This document shows, piece by piece, positions 27,023 to 35,972 of a stretch of 64,000 nucleotides of DNA (the stretch's first letter is position 1; each line of letters begins with the position of its first letter). The position numbers and the translations under genes were made by a program. Under the pieces are notes generated by a model. It searched no databases. It was not told the DNA's origin and saw nothing but the letters and a program-made list of their open reading frames with translations. Source of the stretch: Cupriavidus basilensis OR16 (GTDB taxonomy: Bacteria > Pseudomonadota > Gammaproteobacteria > Burkholderiales > Burkholderiaceae); assembly GCF_000243095.1 (NCBI RefSeq), contig NZ_AHJE01000062.1, forward strand, positions 19,116 through 83,115. The letters run 5' to 3'.

Positions 27023-27844
27023 TCAGACTCCCCCAAACATATAGCTCGACACAGTAATGCCGCCAGCGAAGTTGTCTTCGTGGTAGACGCGCGTGGCGAT
27101 GTCGTCTTCGGCCGCGCCCACGGCGACCATCAATGGCAGCAAGTGCTCTTCTCGCGGATGGGCCTGGCGGGCAGCGGGTGCGCTCTCCCAGTCCGTTAGC
27201 GCAGCGGTGCGCTGCGCTGGGGTGGTTGCCGTCAGCGCTTGCTGGAGCCAGGCATCGAATGCGGCCGATGGCGCCTTCCCGGCAGGGCCGAATGCGCGCA
27301 GGTTGTGGTAGCTCAGTCCGCTGCCGACGATGAGGATGCCTTCGTGGCGTAGCGGCGCCAGCGCTCGCCCGAGCGTGAGATGCGATTGCGGATCGAGCCC
27401 ACGCTTGAGCGAGAGTTGCAAGGTCGGCATATCGGCGTCGGGATAGATGGCGGCCATCGGCGCATACATGCCGTGGTCGAAGCCACGCAACGGATCGAGC
27501 CGCGTGGCCAGGCCAGCGTCCTCGAGCAAGCCTTGCACGCGCGCGGCGAGTTGCGGCGCGCCCGGCGCGGGGTACTGGATCCGATACGTGTAGTCCGGAA
27601 AGCCGTAGTAGTCATAAATCATGGGCGGCTTCGGGTTGGCCATGACCGTGAACTCCGGCTCTTCCCAGTGCGCCGAGATCATCAGAATGGCCTTGGGCGC
27701 TGCGCCAGCCCGTTGCACCAGTTGCGGCATCTGCTGCAGCGCGGCCTTGAGCTTGTCGTAGCGGCCGCCCATCTGGTCTTCCATCCAGGGCCAGGGCCCG
27801 CCGCCGTGCGAGATGAAGAACGTGGGGAGTGCAGGCGTCGTCAT
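27023..27844 (-). CDS. DODA/LigB-type extradiol dioxygenase family protein (YgiD-like)
   Basis: A 273-residue protein of the class III extradiol ring-cleavage dioxygenase superfamily. Metal-binding and catalytic histidines are in place: His13 (FISHGGGP), His59 (SAHWEE), His124 (GFDHGMY), His180 (GLSYHNL) and His229/His234 (AHPREEHLLPL). Relatives open catechol-type rings (for example 4,5-DOPA dioxygenases) using Fe or Zn in the cytoplasm. Directly upstream on the same strand are an IclR regulator and an FAD-dependent aromatic hydroxylase, so hydroxylation followed by ring opening of one aromatic substrate is plausible. The substrate cannot be named from sequence. Confidence 0.88.
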   Translation of the reverse strand: MTTPALPTFFISHGGGPWPWMEDQMGGRYDKLKAALQQMPQLVQRAGAAPKAILMISAHWEEPEFTVMANPKPPMIYDYYGFPDYTYRIQYPAPGAPQLAARVQGLLEDAGLATRLDPLRGFDHGMYAPMAAIYPDADMPTLQLSLKRGLDPQSHLTLGRALAPLRHEGILIVGSGLSYHNLRAFGPAGKAPSAAFDAWLQQALTATTPAQRTAALTDWESAPAARQAHPREEHLLPLMVAVGAAEDDIATRVYHEDNFAGGITVSSYMFGGV

Positions 27845-27868
27845 CCGGGATCTCCTGGTTACGCAGCG

Positions 27869-28732
27869 TCAGTGCTGGTGGCGCTGCCCGGCGGCATAGC
27901 CGAGCAGGCCGGACAAATCGCGCGCGGCGCGCCTGACTTCGCGCTCCACGCGTTCGCGCAGGGCAGCGTCGCGCTCGAAACGGATGTCAGGGCCGGCCAC
28001 GCTGATGGCGGCTACCGTTGCGCCGCTGGCGTCGAACACCGGCGCCGCGCAAGAGTCGATGCCTGGCTCGAACGCGGAGAAGCTCCACGCGCAGCCGCGC
28101 TCGCGGTCGGCGGCGAGGATGTCGCCCAGGCGTGCATAGGTGGCCGGGCTTTGCCCCGTGACGGTCGCGAGCGGCTCCACGCCCAGCCGCTCGCGCAGCG
28201 CGTCTTCCGGCAGGCCCGCAATCAGCATGCGCCCGGGTGTGGTGAGGTGGGCGGGCACGCGGCTGCCGACCTGGATATTGCTGACCAGCGAGGTCTGCGG
28301 CATATCGCGCAGCAGGTAAAGCACGTCGCCGCCATCGAGCACGCCGAGGTAGGCGGAGAGTTGCAGCGATTCGCTCAGGGTGGCCAGCACGCGGCGCGCA
28401 AACACGGTGAGGTCCTTGCCAGCCAGCACCTTTGCGCCCAGCTTGAGCAGGGCGAAGCCCGCCTGGTGGCCGCCCTGCGGCAGCCGTTCCACCATGCCTT
28501 CGTGCTCCAGCGTGGCAAGCAGGCGCATCACGGTGACACGGTTGACGTCGATGCGCCGGCCGACTTCGCTCAGGTTGGTGGTGGACCCGCCTTGCGCGAT
28601 AAAGCGCAGCAGCCGCATGGCGCGGATCACCGGGCTGACCAGTTGCGTCTTGTCGTCGTCGCCGCCGCCGGTGGCATCGGTTGTGTCTATCGCGTCGGGC
28701 GCGGGCTGGTTCAGCTTGAGGTTCTTGCTCAT
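27869..28732 (-). CDS. IclR-family transcriptional regulator
   Basis: A 287-residue IclR regulator: N-terminal winged helix (VIRAMRLLRFIAQGG, LSEVGRRIDVNRVTVMRLLATLEHEGMV) and a C-terminal effector domain with LAGKDLTVFARRVLATLSE and the ligand-pocket GLPEDALRERLG...CAWSFSAFEPGIDSCAAPVF (Ser/Cys/Ala pattern of the family). A hydrophilic first 25 residues precede the domain. IclR proteins usually repress or activate aromatic-degradation operons in response to an aromatic acid. It lies 24 bases before the dioxygenase gene and 42 after the monooxygenase stop, so all three are likely co-transcribed; an inverted repeat at 29988-30001 upstream of the monooxygenase is a candidate operator. Confidence 0.92.
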   Translation of the reverse strand: MSKNLKLNQPAPDAIDTTDATGGGDDDKTQLVSPVIRAMRLLRFIAQGGSTTNLSEVGRRIDVNRVTVMRLLATLEHEGMVERLPQGGHQAGFALLKLGAKVLAGKDLTVFARRVLATLSESLQLSAYLGVLDGGDVLYLLRDMPQTSLVSNIQVGSRVPAHLTTPGRMLIAGLPEDALRERLGVEPLATVTGQSPATYARLGDILAADRERGCAWSFSAFEPGIDSCAAPVFDASGATVAAISVAGPDIRFERDAALRERVEREVRRAARDLSGLLGYAAGQRHQH

Positions 28733-28774
28733 CGGTTCCGTGGACGGGTGGGCGGCGGGGCAAAGCCTCCCGGC

Positions 28775-29905
28775 TCAGTTGAGGGGTACCTGCCAGGCGT
28801 TGTAATCGTACACCCAGTCCGCGTTGCCGCCTTCCTTGAGCCAGGCGTTGCTGCGCGAGCCGATCTGCACGCGGCTCGCACGTGCGTGGCGGGCAGCCTG
28901 ATAGCGTGCCAACGCTGCGGGGATGTCGTTGCCGTTGGCTTCGGCCAGGCAACGCGCCAGCACCACGCCATCCTCGATGGCCATGCCGGCGCCTTGCGCC
29001 ATGAAGGGCATCATCGGGTGGCAGGCGTCGCCCATCAGGGTAGCGGTGCCGGCCGACCAGGCGGGCAGCGGGTCGCGCACGTAGAGCGCGGAGATCAGCA
29101 CGTCGTCGCAGGCATCGAGCAGCGCGCGCGCTTCGGCATGGAAGCCCGCGTAGGCGGCACGCACGTCTTCCACGCGGCCCGGCGTGGTCCAGGATTCATT
29201 GCGCCAGCTTTCCTGCGCCACCGTGGCGAAGACAAAGATCTCGCGGCCACGGTTGAGCGGAAAGGTAACGATCTGCGAGGTCGCCTCCGGGCCCCACCAC
29301 TTGGTGAAGGCCTGCAGGTTCGGCACGCCGGCAAGGCGCTCGGCCGGCACCACCGCGCGGTAGGCCACCACGCCGGTGAAGACCGGATGCTCGGGTCCGA
29401 ACAGCGCGCTGCGCACCGCCGAGTGGATGCCGTCGGCACCGATCAGCACATCGACGTCTTCCTGCGTGCCATCGGCGAAATGCAGGGTGGCGCCGGCATC
29501 ATGCCGCTCGATCTGCGTCGCCTTCTTGCCGAGCTTGACGTTGGCCGCGGGCAGGGCGCCTTCCAGCGCCGTCATCAAGTCGCCGCGGTGCATGGTGAGT
29601 TGCGGCGCGCCATAGCGGATCTCGGCTTCGTCGGACATGGCCAGCCGGGAGGTCTCCTCGCCGGTGTTCCATACCCGGCTGATACGGTGGGTGGGCCGCG
29701 CGGCGGTTTCTCGCAGTGCCTCGCCCACGCCCAGGCCATCCAGCGCGCGCACGGCATTGGGCGTGAGGTTGATGTCCGCGCCGACTCGCGCGAAGCGCTG
29801 GGCTTGCTCGAACACCGTCACGTCCATCCCGAGCTTGCGCAGCGCAATCGCCGCGGCGAGGCCGCCGATGCCGGCGCCGTTGATGCCAATCTTTTGTGAA
29901 GCCAT
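28775..29905 (-). CDS. FAD-dependent aromatic monooxygenase, NicC/salicylate-hydroxylase-like
   Basis: A 376-residue class A flavoprotein hydroxylase. FAD-binding GxGxxG (INGAGIGGLAAAIALRK), the DG motif (DVLIGADGIHSAVR) and the second FAD motif GD (LMGDACHPMMPFMAQGAGMA) are intact. The tail (NAWLKEGGNADWVY, YNAWQVPLN) resembles 6-hydroxynicotinate 3-monooxygenase (NicC), so a hydroxylation or decarboxylative hydroxylation of a hydroxy-aromatic acid is possible; salicylate-hydroxylase-like activity is the alternative. It uses NAD(P)H and O2 in the cytoplasm. First gene of the monooxygenase-regulator-dioxygenase set. Confidence 0.85.
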   Translation of the reverse strand: MASQKIGINGAGIGGLAAAIALRKLGMDVTVFEQAQRFARVGADINLTPNAVRALDGLGVGEALRETAARPTHRISRVWNTGEETSRLAMSDEAEIRYGAPQLTMHRGDLMTALEGALPAANVKLGKKATQIERHDAGATLHFADGTQEDVDVLIGADGIHSAVRSALFGPEHPVFTGVVAYRAVVPAERLAGVPNLQAFTKWWGPEATSQIVTFPLNRGREIFVFATVAQESWRNESWTTPGRVEDVRAAYAGFHAEARALLDACDDVLISALYVRDPLPAWSAGTATLMGDACHPMMPFMAQGAGMAIEDGVVLARCLAEANGNDIPAALARYQAARHARASRVQIGSRSNAWLKEGGNADWVYDYNAWQVPLN

Positions 29906-29987
29906 GGTGCTTGTTCCTCTTGGGTCGCCTTGGTGTGGGCCCGGGTGTGCGTCTCGCTGCTCAGCCGCTGCGCTTGCCGGTAGATAT

Positions 29988-30001
29988 GTTCAAATATGAA
30001 C
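29988..30001. promoter_or_regulatory. Inverted repeat, candidate IclR operator
   Basis: GTTCAAATATGAAC is a perfect inverted repeat with a 4-base spacer, 83 bases upstream of the monooxygenase start, and a further GTTCA half-site follows at 30007. The flanks are AT-rich, unlike the neighbourhood. Binding by the IclR protein encoded in the same set is inference. Confidence 0.55.
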
Positions 30002-30072
30002 GTAATGTTCATAAAAGAATATAAAGACGATGCGGCGATGTCAATCCGAGGGTTTACGCGGGGAGCTAACGA

Positions 30073-30094
30073 GAAAAAGGCCGCATCGCGGCCT
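30073..30094 (-). terminator. Rho-independent terminator (minus strand)
   Basis: On the minus strand, AGGCCGC-GAT-GCGGCCT forms a 7-bp GC-rich stem with a 3-base loop, followed by TTTTT. It lies about 225 bases past the YdcF gene end and would stop minus-strand transcription before the monooxygenase promoter. Confidence 0.7.
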
Positions 30095-30318
30095 CAGGGG
30101 AAGTGGAACAGGAGGAGTAGGGGCCGAGAGTCGGGGGAGAGCCCGCTGGCATTGCAGGTGGTTCTCTTGAGCTCGTCCCAGCTTGGTGACCGAGCATGTC
30201 CGGGCATTGGGAAAGCGATCGCGCCATGGGTGCGGGATTACTTGTTCGCGCGGCTTCCAACCGGAAGGCCTATGTACGGCGCTGGCTCTTTGCGCGCCGG
30301 TGCGGCGCGCCTCGTGGA

Positions 30319-31117
30319 TCAATATTCCCGCAATACCCAGCCGCTGATAAACGCAAAATACTCGCGCAACCAGGCGTTGTAGCGTAAATAAAGCGGCGTT
30401 GGGGCTCCCGCCCCGGAGACCGCCTGGAACCCAGCCTTACGCGCGATCCGCTTCGCGCGCACCAGATGAAAATCACTGGTCACCAGCACCAGCGGGTCTC
30501 CGGCGCTCACGCCCTGTTGCTCCAGCAAGCGGCGGCTGAAAAGCAGGTTTTCCTCCGTGCTGGTACTCCGATCCTCCCGGATCAGGCGATCCGGTTCGAG
30601 GCCGTGAGCGCTCAGGTAGTCGGCCATGATGTCGGCCTCGCTGCAGTGCAGCCCGAAGTCCTGCCCGCCGCTCACCACCACGCGCGCCGCAGGCCATTGC
30701 CTTGCCAGCGCCAAGCCTTTGTCCAGTCGCGCAGCCAGGGTAGGCGACGCGGCGCAGTGTGGCGTGCCAGAGCCCAGTATGAGGATGGGTTTTGCCGGCG
30801 CCCCCCGTTGCCGGGGTTTCGGAAGTGCCAGTGCTGATGAAGTAGAAGAACATCCCCAATGTCGCCAGCCACGCGGCAAACGCCACCTGGCCTAGCCCCC
30901 AGATCCATCGGTGCCGCCGGCTGGCCATGCGCCATTGCGCTACGGTCGCCCAGCGCCATGACAGCGCGAGAAAGGCTGTGCCGATCGCCAGCGGGAGGAC
31001 AACGCCAAAGTTGAGTAGCCCCATCAGCATCAGTGCGATGGCATCGGCCACCAGCAGTGTGCCTAGCAGTGCCAGGCAGATGCGCCGCCAGGTAGCGCCA
31101 GTCTTCAAGTCATGCAT
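30319..31117 (-). pseudogene. YdcF/ElyC-family (DUF218) membrane protein, frameshifted
   Basis: The N-terminal half (MHDLKTGATWRRICLALLG, then three hydrophobic helices to LGMFFYFISTGTSET) and the C-terminal DUF218 half (PAKPILILGSGTPHC, VVVSGGQDFGLHCSEADIMA, LIREDRSTSTEENLLFSRRL, LVTSDFHLVRAKRIA) lie in different frames. Removing one G from the six-G run at 30801-30806 (minus-strand) gives a continuous TPATGGAPAKPILIL. DUF218 proteins are inner-membrane proteins linked to envelope polysaccharide homeostasis; all their conserved motifs are present in the downstream frame. Either a true disruption or a homopolymer error. Upstream, on the same strand, are a small membrane protein and an exonuclease. 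Confidence 0.85.
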
Positions 31118-31218
31118 TGTTGTTCGATCCCACACCGTGGGCTGGTTGGATAGTTGGTGAATTGGTCAGCGTGATGCAAGGCCAGGCGGCAAGCGGCCAG
31201 GCGCTTGCCGCCGTCCGC

Positions 31219-31833
31219 TCAATCGATGATGGTGGGTGTGTCGCTTGCGTCCAGGCAAAGGGTCAGTTGCATACCGTCTTTGCTGAAGGCGCACTGAGGC
31301 AGGGGCGCGCGCAGCACGTTGGCGAGCGGGATGCCTGCGAAGATCAGGATCAAGGCGCTGGCGACCACCAGCCGAGCCAGCCTCCTTGTGTGTGACAGGG
31401 GACGATGACGCGGAGCGCGGGCCGCGCCGAGATGCAGAAACACCCCGCCAATCAGCAGCGCCACGCCGACCAGCATCGCTGCGGCAATCTCTCCCCGCCG
31501 TGGCGATGGAATCAGGTCGCCACCGTGATTCTCCGGATAGTGCAGCAGCCACCAGGCACCGGCGCCGGCTTGCAGTACCCCAGCCATGCACCAGGCGGCG
31601 CGGTACCCCGTCAGACGACATGCCGAGGCCAGGAGCATGCCGGCAATCGCCGTGATCCAGGCGCCGGCATACTTCATTTGATTGAAACTGCCGCCAAACA
31701 GGGTGCCGCCCACGTCCAGAGGCCGCAGCCCGTGGAAGGCGATCCAGCCGAGACTGGCAACGATACCCAGAAGGGCGGTCCAGCTCAAAGCAGTGTCCAG
31801 CCACAGCCACAGCCTTGGCACAGGACGAATCAT
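31219..31833 (-). CDS. Hypothetical multi-pass membrane protein
   Basis: A 204-residue protein with about five hydrophobic helices (for example ALSWTALLGIVASLGWIAF, YAGAWITAIAGMLLASACRL, IAAAMLVGVALLIGGVFLHL and LVVASALILIFAGIPLANVL) and a periplasmic-looking C-terminal tail with two Cys (LPQCAFSKDG, LTLCLDASD). I do not recognise a named family. Its ATG at 31833 overlaps the stop of the exonuclease gene by four bases, so the two are translated together. Codon use and the coupling make it a real gene. Confidence 0.7.
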   Translation of the reverse strand: MIRPVPRLWLWLDTALSWTALLGIVASLGWIAFHGLRPLDVGGTLFGGSFNQMKYAGAWITAIAGMLLASACRLTGYRAAWCMAGVLQAGAGAWWLLHYPENHGGDLIPSPRRGEIAAAMLVGVALLIGGVFLHLGAARAPRHRPLSHTRRLARLVVASALILIFAGIPLANVLRAPLPQCAFSKDGMQLTLCLDASDTPTIID

Positions 31834-32483
31834 CGGTGTCGTTCCGAGGATGCGCTCACGTCTGATCGTGCCTGGCCTTCGCCCAGCGAGCGCAGGAGCG
31901 CTGGCACCTTGGCGCTGCTGGTGGTCTGCACGCGGGCGAGGAGGTTGTAGTCCACGCCGCTCATGCCGTAGGTCTGCGCGATATCGTGCCGCAGGCGCTG
32001 CCAGAGGTGGCTGGTCATCTGCGCATCGGCCATCGCCCGGTGGGCGCGCCCGGCCTTCGGCAAGCGCAGCATATCCACCAGTGTCGACAGCCTGTGGTTT
32101 TGCGCGTGCGGGTAGACCCGCCGCGAAACCAGCATCGTGCAGGCGAAGGCCTGATCGGCCGGCATTCCCAGCAGCGCAAGTTCGGCCTGCCAGAACCTGC
32201 GGTCGAACCCTGCGTTATGGGCCACCACGGGATGCTTGCCGACGAACCGGGCCACTTCGCGCATCACCGTGGACGCGGCGGGCGCGGATGCAATCATGTC
32301 GTTGGTGATGCCGGTCAGGTGTACGACATCAGAGGGGATGCGCCTGCCCGCGTTCATCAGGCTTTGGTATTGGTCGACGATTTCCCCGTCGCGCAGCAGG
32401 ATGACCGCAATTTCCGTGGCCCGATCGCCTTGACGCGGTGACAGTCCTGTCGTTTCAAAATCCAGAACCGCAACGGTCTGCAT
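31830..32483 (-). CDS. DnaQ-like 3'-5' exonuclease (DEDDh family)
   Basis: A 217-residue exonuclease. Exo I (VAVLDFETTGLSP; Asp8 and Glu10), Exo II (VVAHNAGFDRRFW) and Exo III (HRAMADAQMTSHLW, with the catalytic His and Asp) are all present, giving the DEDDh pattern of the DNA polymerase III epsilon/PolC exonuclease group. It removes nucleotides from 3' ends; as a stand-alone protein it is more likely a repair or RNA-processing exonuclease than the replicative proofreader. The C-terminal 40 residues are not conserved. Overlaps the membrane-protein gene by four bases at 31830-31833. Confidence 0.9.
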   Translation of the reverse strand: MQTVAVLDFETTGLSPRQGDRATEIAVILLRDGEIVDQYQSLMNAGRRIPSDVVHLTGITNDMIASAPAASTVMREVARFVGKHPVVAHNAGFDRRFWQAELALLGMPADQAFACTMLVSRRVYPHAQNHRLSTLVDMLRLPKAGRAHRAMADAQMTSHLWQRLRHDIAQTYGMSGVDYNLLARVQTTSSAKVPALLRSLGEGQARSDVSASSERHR

Positions 32484-32529
32484 GGTGTTTTTTCCTTTTG
32501 TTAGTCAATCGCCCGTCCGGGCCACCGGG

Positions 32530-33503
32530 TCAGGGCGACTGCGTCAGCGCTGCCGGTGCGGGCTTGAACGCCCGCCGCCGCGCGCGCGCCGCCAGGCCGC
32601 TGCCCAACGCCCAGCGCAACGTGGGCGCCAGCACGCGCATGCCGGCCAGCGAGACCGGACGGCGGATCGCGGTGCTGCCGTGCAGCCCAAGCTCGCGCTG
32701 CGCCCAGCGCGGCAATAGCGCAATACCGGCATCGCCCATGATGCGCACCGCCGGCACCAGCAGAGGGCTGGCCACCGGCATGGCCATGACCAGCCGCACC
32801 ACTTCGCGGGTGCGATCGCTCACCACCAGCTGCGGGCGCATGCGCTCCAGGTAGGCGGCGATGGCGGCGGCGCTGGTCGGCACGCCGGTTGCGCCAAGCC
32901 GCTCGGCGATCTGCGCTACCTCCGCGTAGTAGCGGTCCTGCTCGGTTACCGAGAGCGGGCCGACATAGCGCAGGTAAGCGGTGAGAAAGCTCGACACCTC
33001 GGCCACGTGCACCCAGGTCAGCAGCGCCGGATCGTCGGCCGCGTAGGGGCGGCCATCCGGGGCCGTGCCCTTGACCGCCGCGTGGATGCGCCTGACGCGA
33101 TCGACCAGCGCCAGCGCATCGGCGCGGCTGCCGTAGGTGGTGCCGGCGATGAACTGCGCGGTGCGGCCCAGGCGGCCCTGCATATCGGTGCGGAAGGTGG
33201 AATGATCCCACACGCCGGCCAGCGCCAGCGGATGCATGGTCTGCATCAGCAGCGCGCTGACGCGCCGGCCAGCATCGCGGGGAAATCCGCGTGCACGCGC
33301 CAGCAGACCGCGTCCGGCCCGAACAGGCCGGGATCCCCGGGCGGGTTGTCGTAGTCGAGGTTGAGGCCGGAGTTGCTGCGTGTCAGGCCCCGCACTTGCG
33401 CGCCGGCACGGGCGCGCAAGCGGTCGAGCAGCCGCCGGGGGAGGGGGGCGGCCTGGGCCGTTGCGGGTGGGGTGCCGGGTTGTTGGCCTTGCGAGCCGCT
33501 CAT
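32530..33503 (-). pseudogene. MpaB/DUF2236-family oxygenase-like protein, frameshifted
   Basis: Start at ATG 33503; the first 75 residues (GLNLDYDNPPGDPGLFGPDA, then CWRVHADFPAMLAG) read in one frame and the rest (VSALLMQTMHPLALAGVWDH, FIAGTTYGSRADAL, VHVAEVSSFLTAYLRYV) in another. Restoring one G near 33258 gives AMLAGGVSALLMQTMHPLA, the family signature with a conserved His. DUF2236/MpaB proteins are haem-type oxygenase-like proteins related to latex-clearing proteins and polyketide-processing MpaB. It follows the CydB gene by 66 bases on the same strand. With the frameshift it is unlikely to be made. Confidence 0.82.
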
Positions 33504-33569
33504 AGATGCCTGGTGTGCCTGGTGTGGCCGGTATTGCGTGGTTGATTGGCCGCCGCTCGGTGGTAACGC

Positions 33570-34592
33570 TCAGTAGTAATGCAGGTCGGTCGCCTTCCCC
33601 CAGAATACACGGTAGGCATACACCGTGTAACCCAGGATGGTTGGCAGCACCACTGCCGCGCCTACCAGGATCACCCCCAGCGACTCCGGCGCGCTCGCAG
33701 CTTGCCAGATATCGATCTTGTCCACCACCAGGTAGGGAAAGATGCTGTAGGCCAGGCCGTTGAACGCCATCAGGAAGATTACCGCCGTGCCGGCGAAGGG
33801 TACCCAGCACCAGCGGTCGTTGCCGCGGTCGTGCATGGCCGGCATGCGCCGCAGCAGGCGGTCGATCAGGATGAACAGCGCCACCGTGACCAGCGGGATC
33901 GGCGCCAGCAGGATGATGTTGGGCAACGAGAACCATTTGTCGAAGATGCGCTGGCTCACCATCGGCGTGACCAGCGAGATCGCCGCCACGCCGATGCCGG
34001 TCAGCCACAGGCTGCGCCGCGCCCAGTACATGGCGCGCCGCTGCAGCTTGCCCTCGGTCTTCATGATCAGCCAGCCCGCGCCCAGCAGGCAGTAGCCCGC
34101 CACCAGGCACAGCCCCACCACCACGGCAAAGGCCAGGTCGAGCCAGCCGTGCCGGAACCCGGTGATGTACAGGCCCAGCATCAGGCCCTGCGAGAATGCG
34201 GCCAGCAGTGAACCCGCATAGAACGCGCGGTTCCACCATGGCTTGTGGTGCGCGCGCGCCTTCACGCGGAAATCGAACGCCACGCCGCGCAGGATCAGCC
34301 CTGCCAGCATCAGCGCCACCGGCAGGTAGAGCTGGGTCAGGATCACGCCGTGCGCAATGGGAAAGGCCACCAGCAGCAGGCCCACGCCCAGCACCAGCCA
34401 GGTCTCGTTGGCATCCCAGAACGGGCCGATGGAGGCGATCATGGTGTCCTTGTCGGCATCGTCCGCGCGGCGCAGCAGCACGCCCACGCCCAGGTCGTAG
34501 CCGTCCAGGATCACGTAGACCAGCATCGAGATGCCCATGAGGGCCAGGAACACCAGCGGCATCCAGCCGGCGGGTTGGGTCAGGTCGGTCAT
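33570..34592 (-). CDS. cydB: Cytochrome bd-type quinol oxidase subunit II (CydB/CioB)
   Basis: A 340-residue, multi-helix subunit II of a cytochrome bd-type terminal oxidase. Start at ATG 34592 (MTDLTQPAGWMPLVFLALM), overlapping the stop of subunit I; the familiar ILDGYDLGVGVLLR, FWDANETWLVLGVG and AHHKPWWNRAF segments are visible. With subunit I it oxidises quinol and reduces O2 to water in the inner membrane with high oxygen affinity. The paired subunit I has the short Q-loop typical of cyanide-insensitive (CIO) forms. The gene is last of the GbsR-CydA-CydB set; the MpaB-like gene follows by 66 bases. Confidence 0.93.
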   Translation of the reverse strand: MTDLTQPAGWMPLVFLALMGISMLVYVILDGYDLGVGVLLRRADDADKDTMIASIGPFWDANETWLVLGVGLLLVAFPIAHGVILTQLYLPVALMLAGLILRGVAFDFRVKARAHHKPWWNRAFYAGSLLAAFSQGLMLGLYITGFRHGWLDLAFAVVVGLCLVAGYCLLGAGWLIMKTEGKLQRRAMYWARRSLWLTGIGVAAISLVTPMVSQRIFDKWFSLPNIILLAPIPLVTVALFILIDRLLRRMPAMHDRGNDRWCWVPFAGTAVIFLMAFNGLAYSIFPYLVVDKIDIWQAASAPESLGVILVGAAVVLPTILGYTVYAYRVFWGKATDLHYY

Positions 34593-35968
34593 TGTGCGCT
34601 CCGCAGTTCGCCGGGCACCATGGCTTGAGGGGTTTCGATCCCGGGCAGGCCCACCTTGGGGTCGGCGCCGGCCTTGCGGGCCAGGTAGAACACCACCGAG
34701 ACATAAGCGGCGATCAGCGCCAGGTAGAGCGCCAGGTACATCGCCAGCGTGGAGGCGATCATCGCGGCCGGCACCTTGGAGGCGGCTTGCGCGGTGGTCA
34801 GCACGCCGTACACCAGGTAAGGCTGGCGGCCGATTTCGGTCACGTACCAGCCGGCCACCAAGGCGACCCAGCCGGAGAACGTCATGGCCACCAGCGCGCG
34901 CGCCATCCACGGCGCGGGCTGGCCGCCACGGCGCACCTGCCACGCCGCCACCCACGACACCGCCAGCATCAGCAGGCCCACGCCTACCATGATGCGGAAG
35001 GCGAAGAACAGCGGCGCCACCGGCGGATGCTTGTCGCCAAAGGCATCGATGCCCTTGATCTCGCCATCCGCGCTATGGGTCAGGTAGAGCGAAGCCAGCT
35101 TGGGAATGGCGATCTCGAACGCGTTGCTTTGCGTGCGCGCGTCAGGCAGGCCGAACAGTACGGCCGGCGCGCCTTTTTCCGTCTTCCAGATGCCTTCCAT
35201 GGCGGCGATCTTGGCCGGCTGGTGATGCAGCGTATTCAGGCCATGCAGGTCGCCGGCCACGATCTGCAGCGGGATCAGCACCGCGGCAATCGTCACGCCG
35301 GTGCGCAGCGACGACAACACCTCCGGCGCGCGGTCGCCACGCAGCCAGCGGTAGGCGGAGATGCCCGCCAGCAGGAAGGCCACGGTCAGCCCCGACGCCA
35401 GCAGCATATGCACGAAGCGGTACGGGAACGACGGGTTGAAGATCACCGCCAGCCAGCTCGTCACATGCGCGCGGCCATCGATCATCTCGAAGCCTGCCGG
35501 GGTTTGCATCCACGAGTTCAGCGCCAGGATCCAGAACGCCGACAAGGTCGTGCCGCCCGCCACCAGCAGCGTGGCGATGGTATGCGTGCGGTTGCTCACA
35601 CGGCGCATGCCGAACAGCATGATGCCGAGGAAGGTCGCTTCCAGGAAGAACGCCGTCAGCACCTCATAGGCCAGCAACGGCCCGGCCACGTTGCCCACGG
35701 TCTCCATATAGCCCGGCCAGTTGGTGCCGAACTGGAAGCTCATGGTGATGCCGCTGACCACGCCTAGCGCAAACGTCAGCGCAAAGATCTTCACCCAGAA
35801 TCGGTACGCCGCCATCCAGCGATCATCGCCGGTTTTATTGAAGCGCAGCTTGAAAAACAGCAGCACCCAGCCCAGCGAGATGCTGATGGTGGGAAACAAG
35901 ATGTGGAACGTGATGTTGGCGGCAAACTGCACGCGCGCAAGCACCACAGGATCTAGCGATGAGAACAT
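34589..35968 (-). CDS. cydA: Cytochrome bd-type quinol oxidase subunit I (CydA/CioA)
   Basis: A 459-residue subunit I. Start at ATG 35968 (MFSSLDPVVLARVQFAANIT) with AAGGAG about 7 bases upstream, overlapping the end of the GbsR gene. Haem-ligand positions are recognisable: the N-terminal His in ITFHILFPTISI, the Met/His regions of FPYRFVHMLLASG, and GDLHGLNTLHHQPAKIAAME, the quinol-binding loop. The loop is short, with no long Q-loop insertion, as in cyanide-insensitive CioA. It forms the quinol-oxidising, O2-reducing subunit in the inner membrane. The upstream GbsR-type regulator probably controls it. Confidence 0.93.
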   Translation of the reverse strand: MFSSLDPVVLARVQFAANITFHILFPTISISLGWVLLFFKLRFNKTGDDRWMAAYRFWVKIFALTFALGVVSGITMSFQFGTNWPGYMETVGNVAGPLLAYEVLTAFFLEATFLGIMLFGMRRVSNRTHTIATLLVAGGTTLSAFWILALNSWMQTPAGFEMIDGRAHVTSWLAVIFNPSFPYRFVHMLLASGLTVAFLLAGISAYRWLRGDRAPEVLSSLRTGVTIAAVLIPLQIVAGDLHGLNTLHHQPAKIAAMEGIWKTEKGAPAVLFGLPDARTQSNAFEIAIPKLASLYLTHSADGEIKGIDAFGDKHPPVAPLFFAFRIMVGVGLLMLAVSWVAAWQVRRGGQPAPWMARALVAMTFSGWVALVAGWYVTEIGRQPYLVYGVLTTAQAASKVPAAMIASTLAMYLALYLALIAAYVSVVFYLARKAGADPKVGLPGIETPQAMVPGELRSAQ

Positions 35969-35972
35969 GCAA

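Noticed and set aside
27380..29899. An 839-codon plus-strand open frame opposite the IclR and monooxygenase genes
   Set aside because: Antisense to three clear genes with intact motifs; its protein is His/Arg/Gly-rich with no domain, as expected from a high-GC antisense frame.
32530..34704. A long minus-strand open frame of 724 codons across the CydB gene and the MpaB-like gene
   Set aside because: Its first half reads out of frame through cydB (low complexity, Arg/Ala/Gly-rich) and only the last part matches MpaB; it is a chance fusion caused by high GC and a frameshift.
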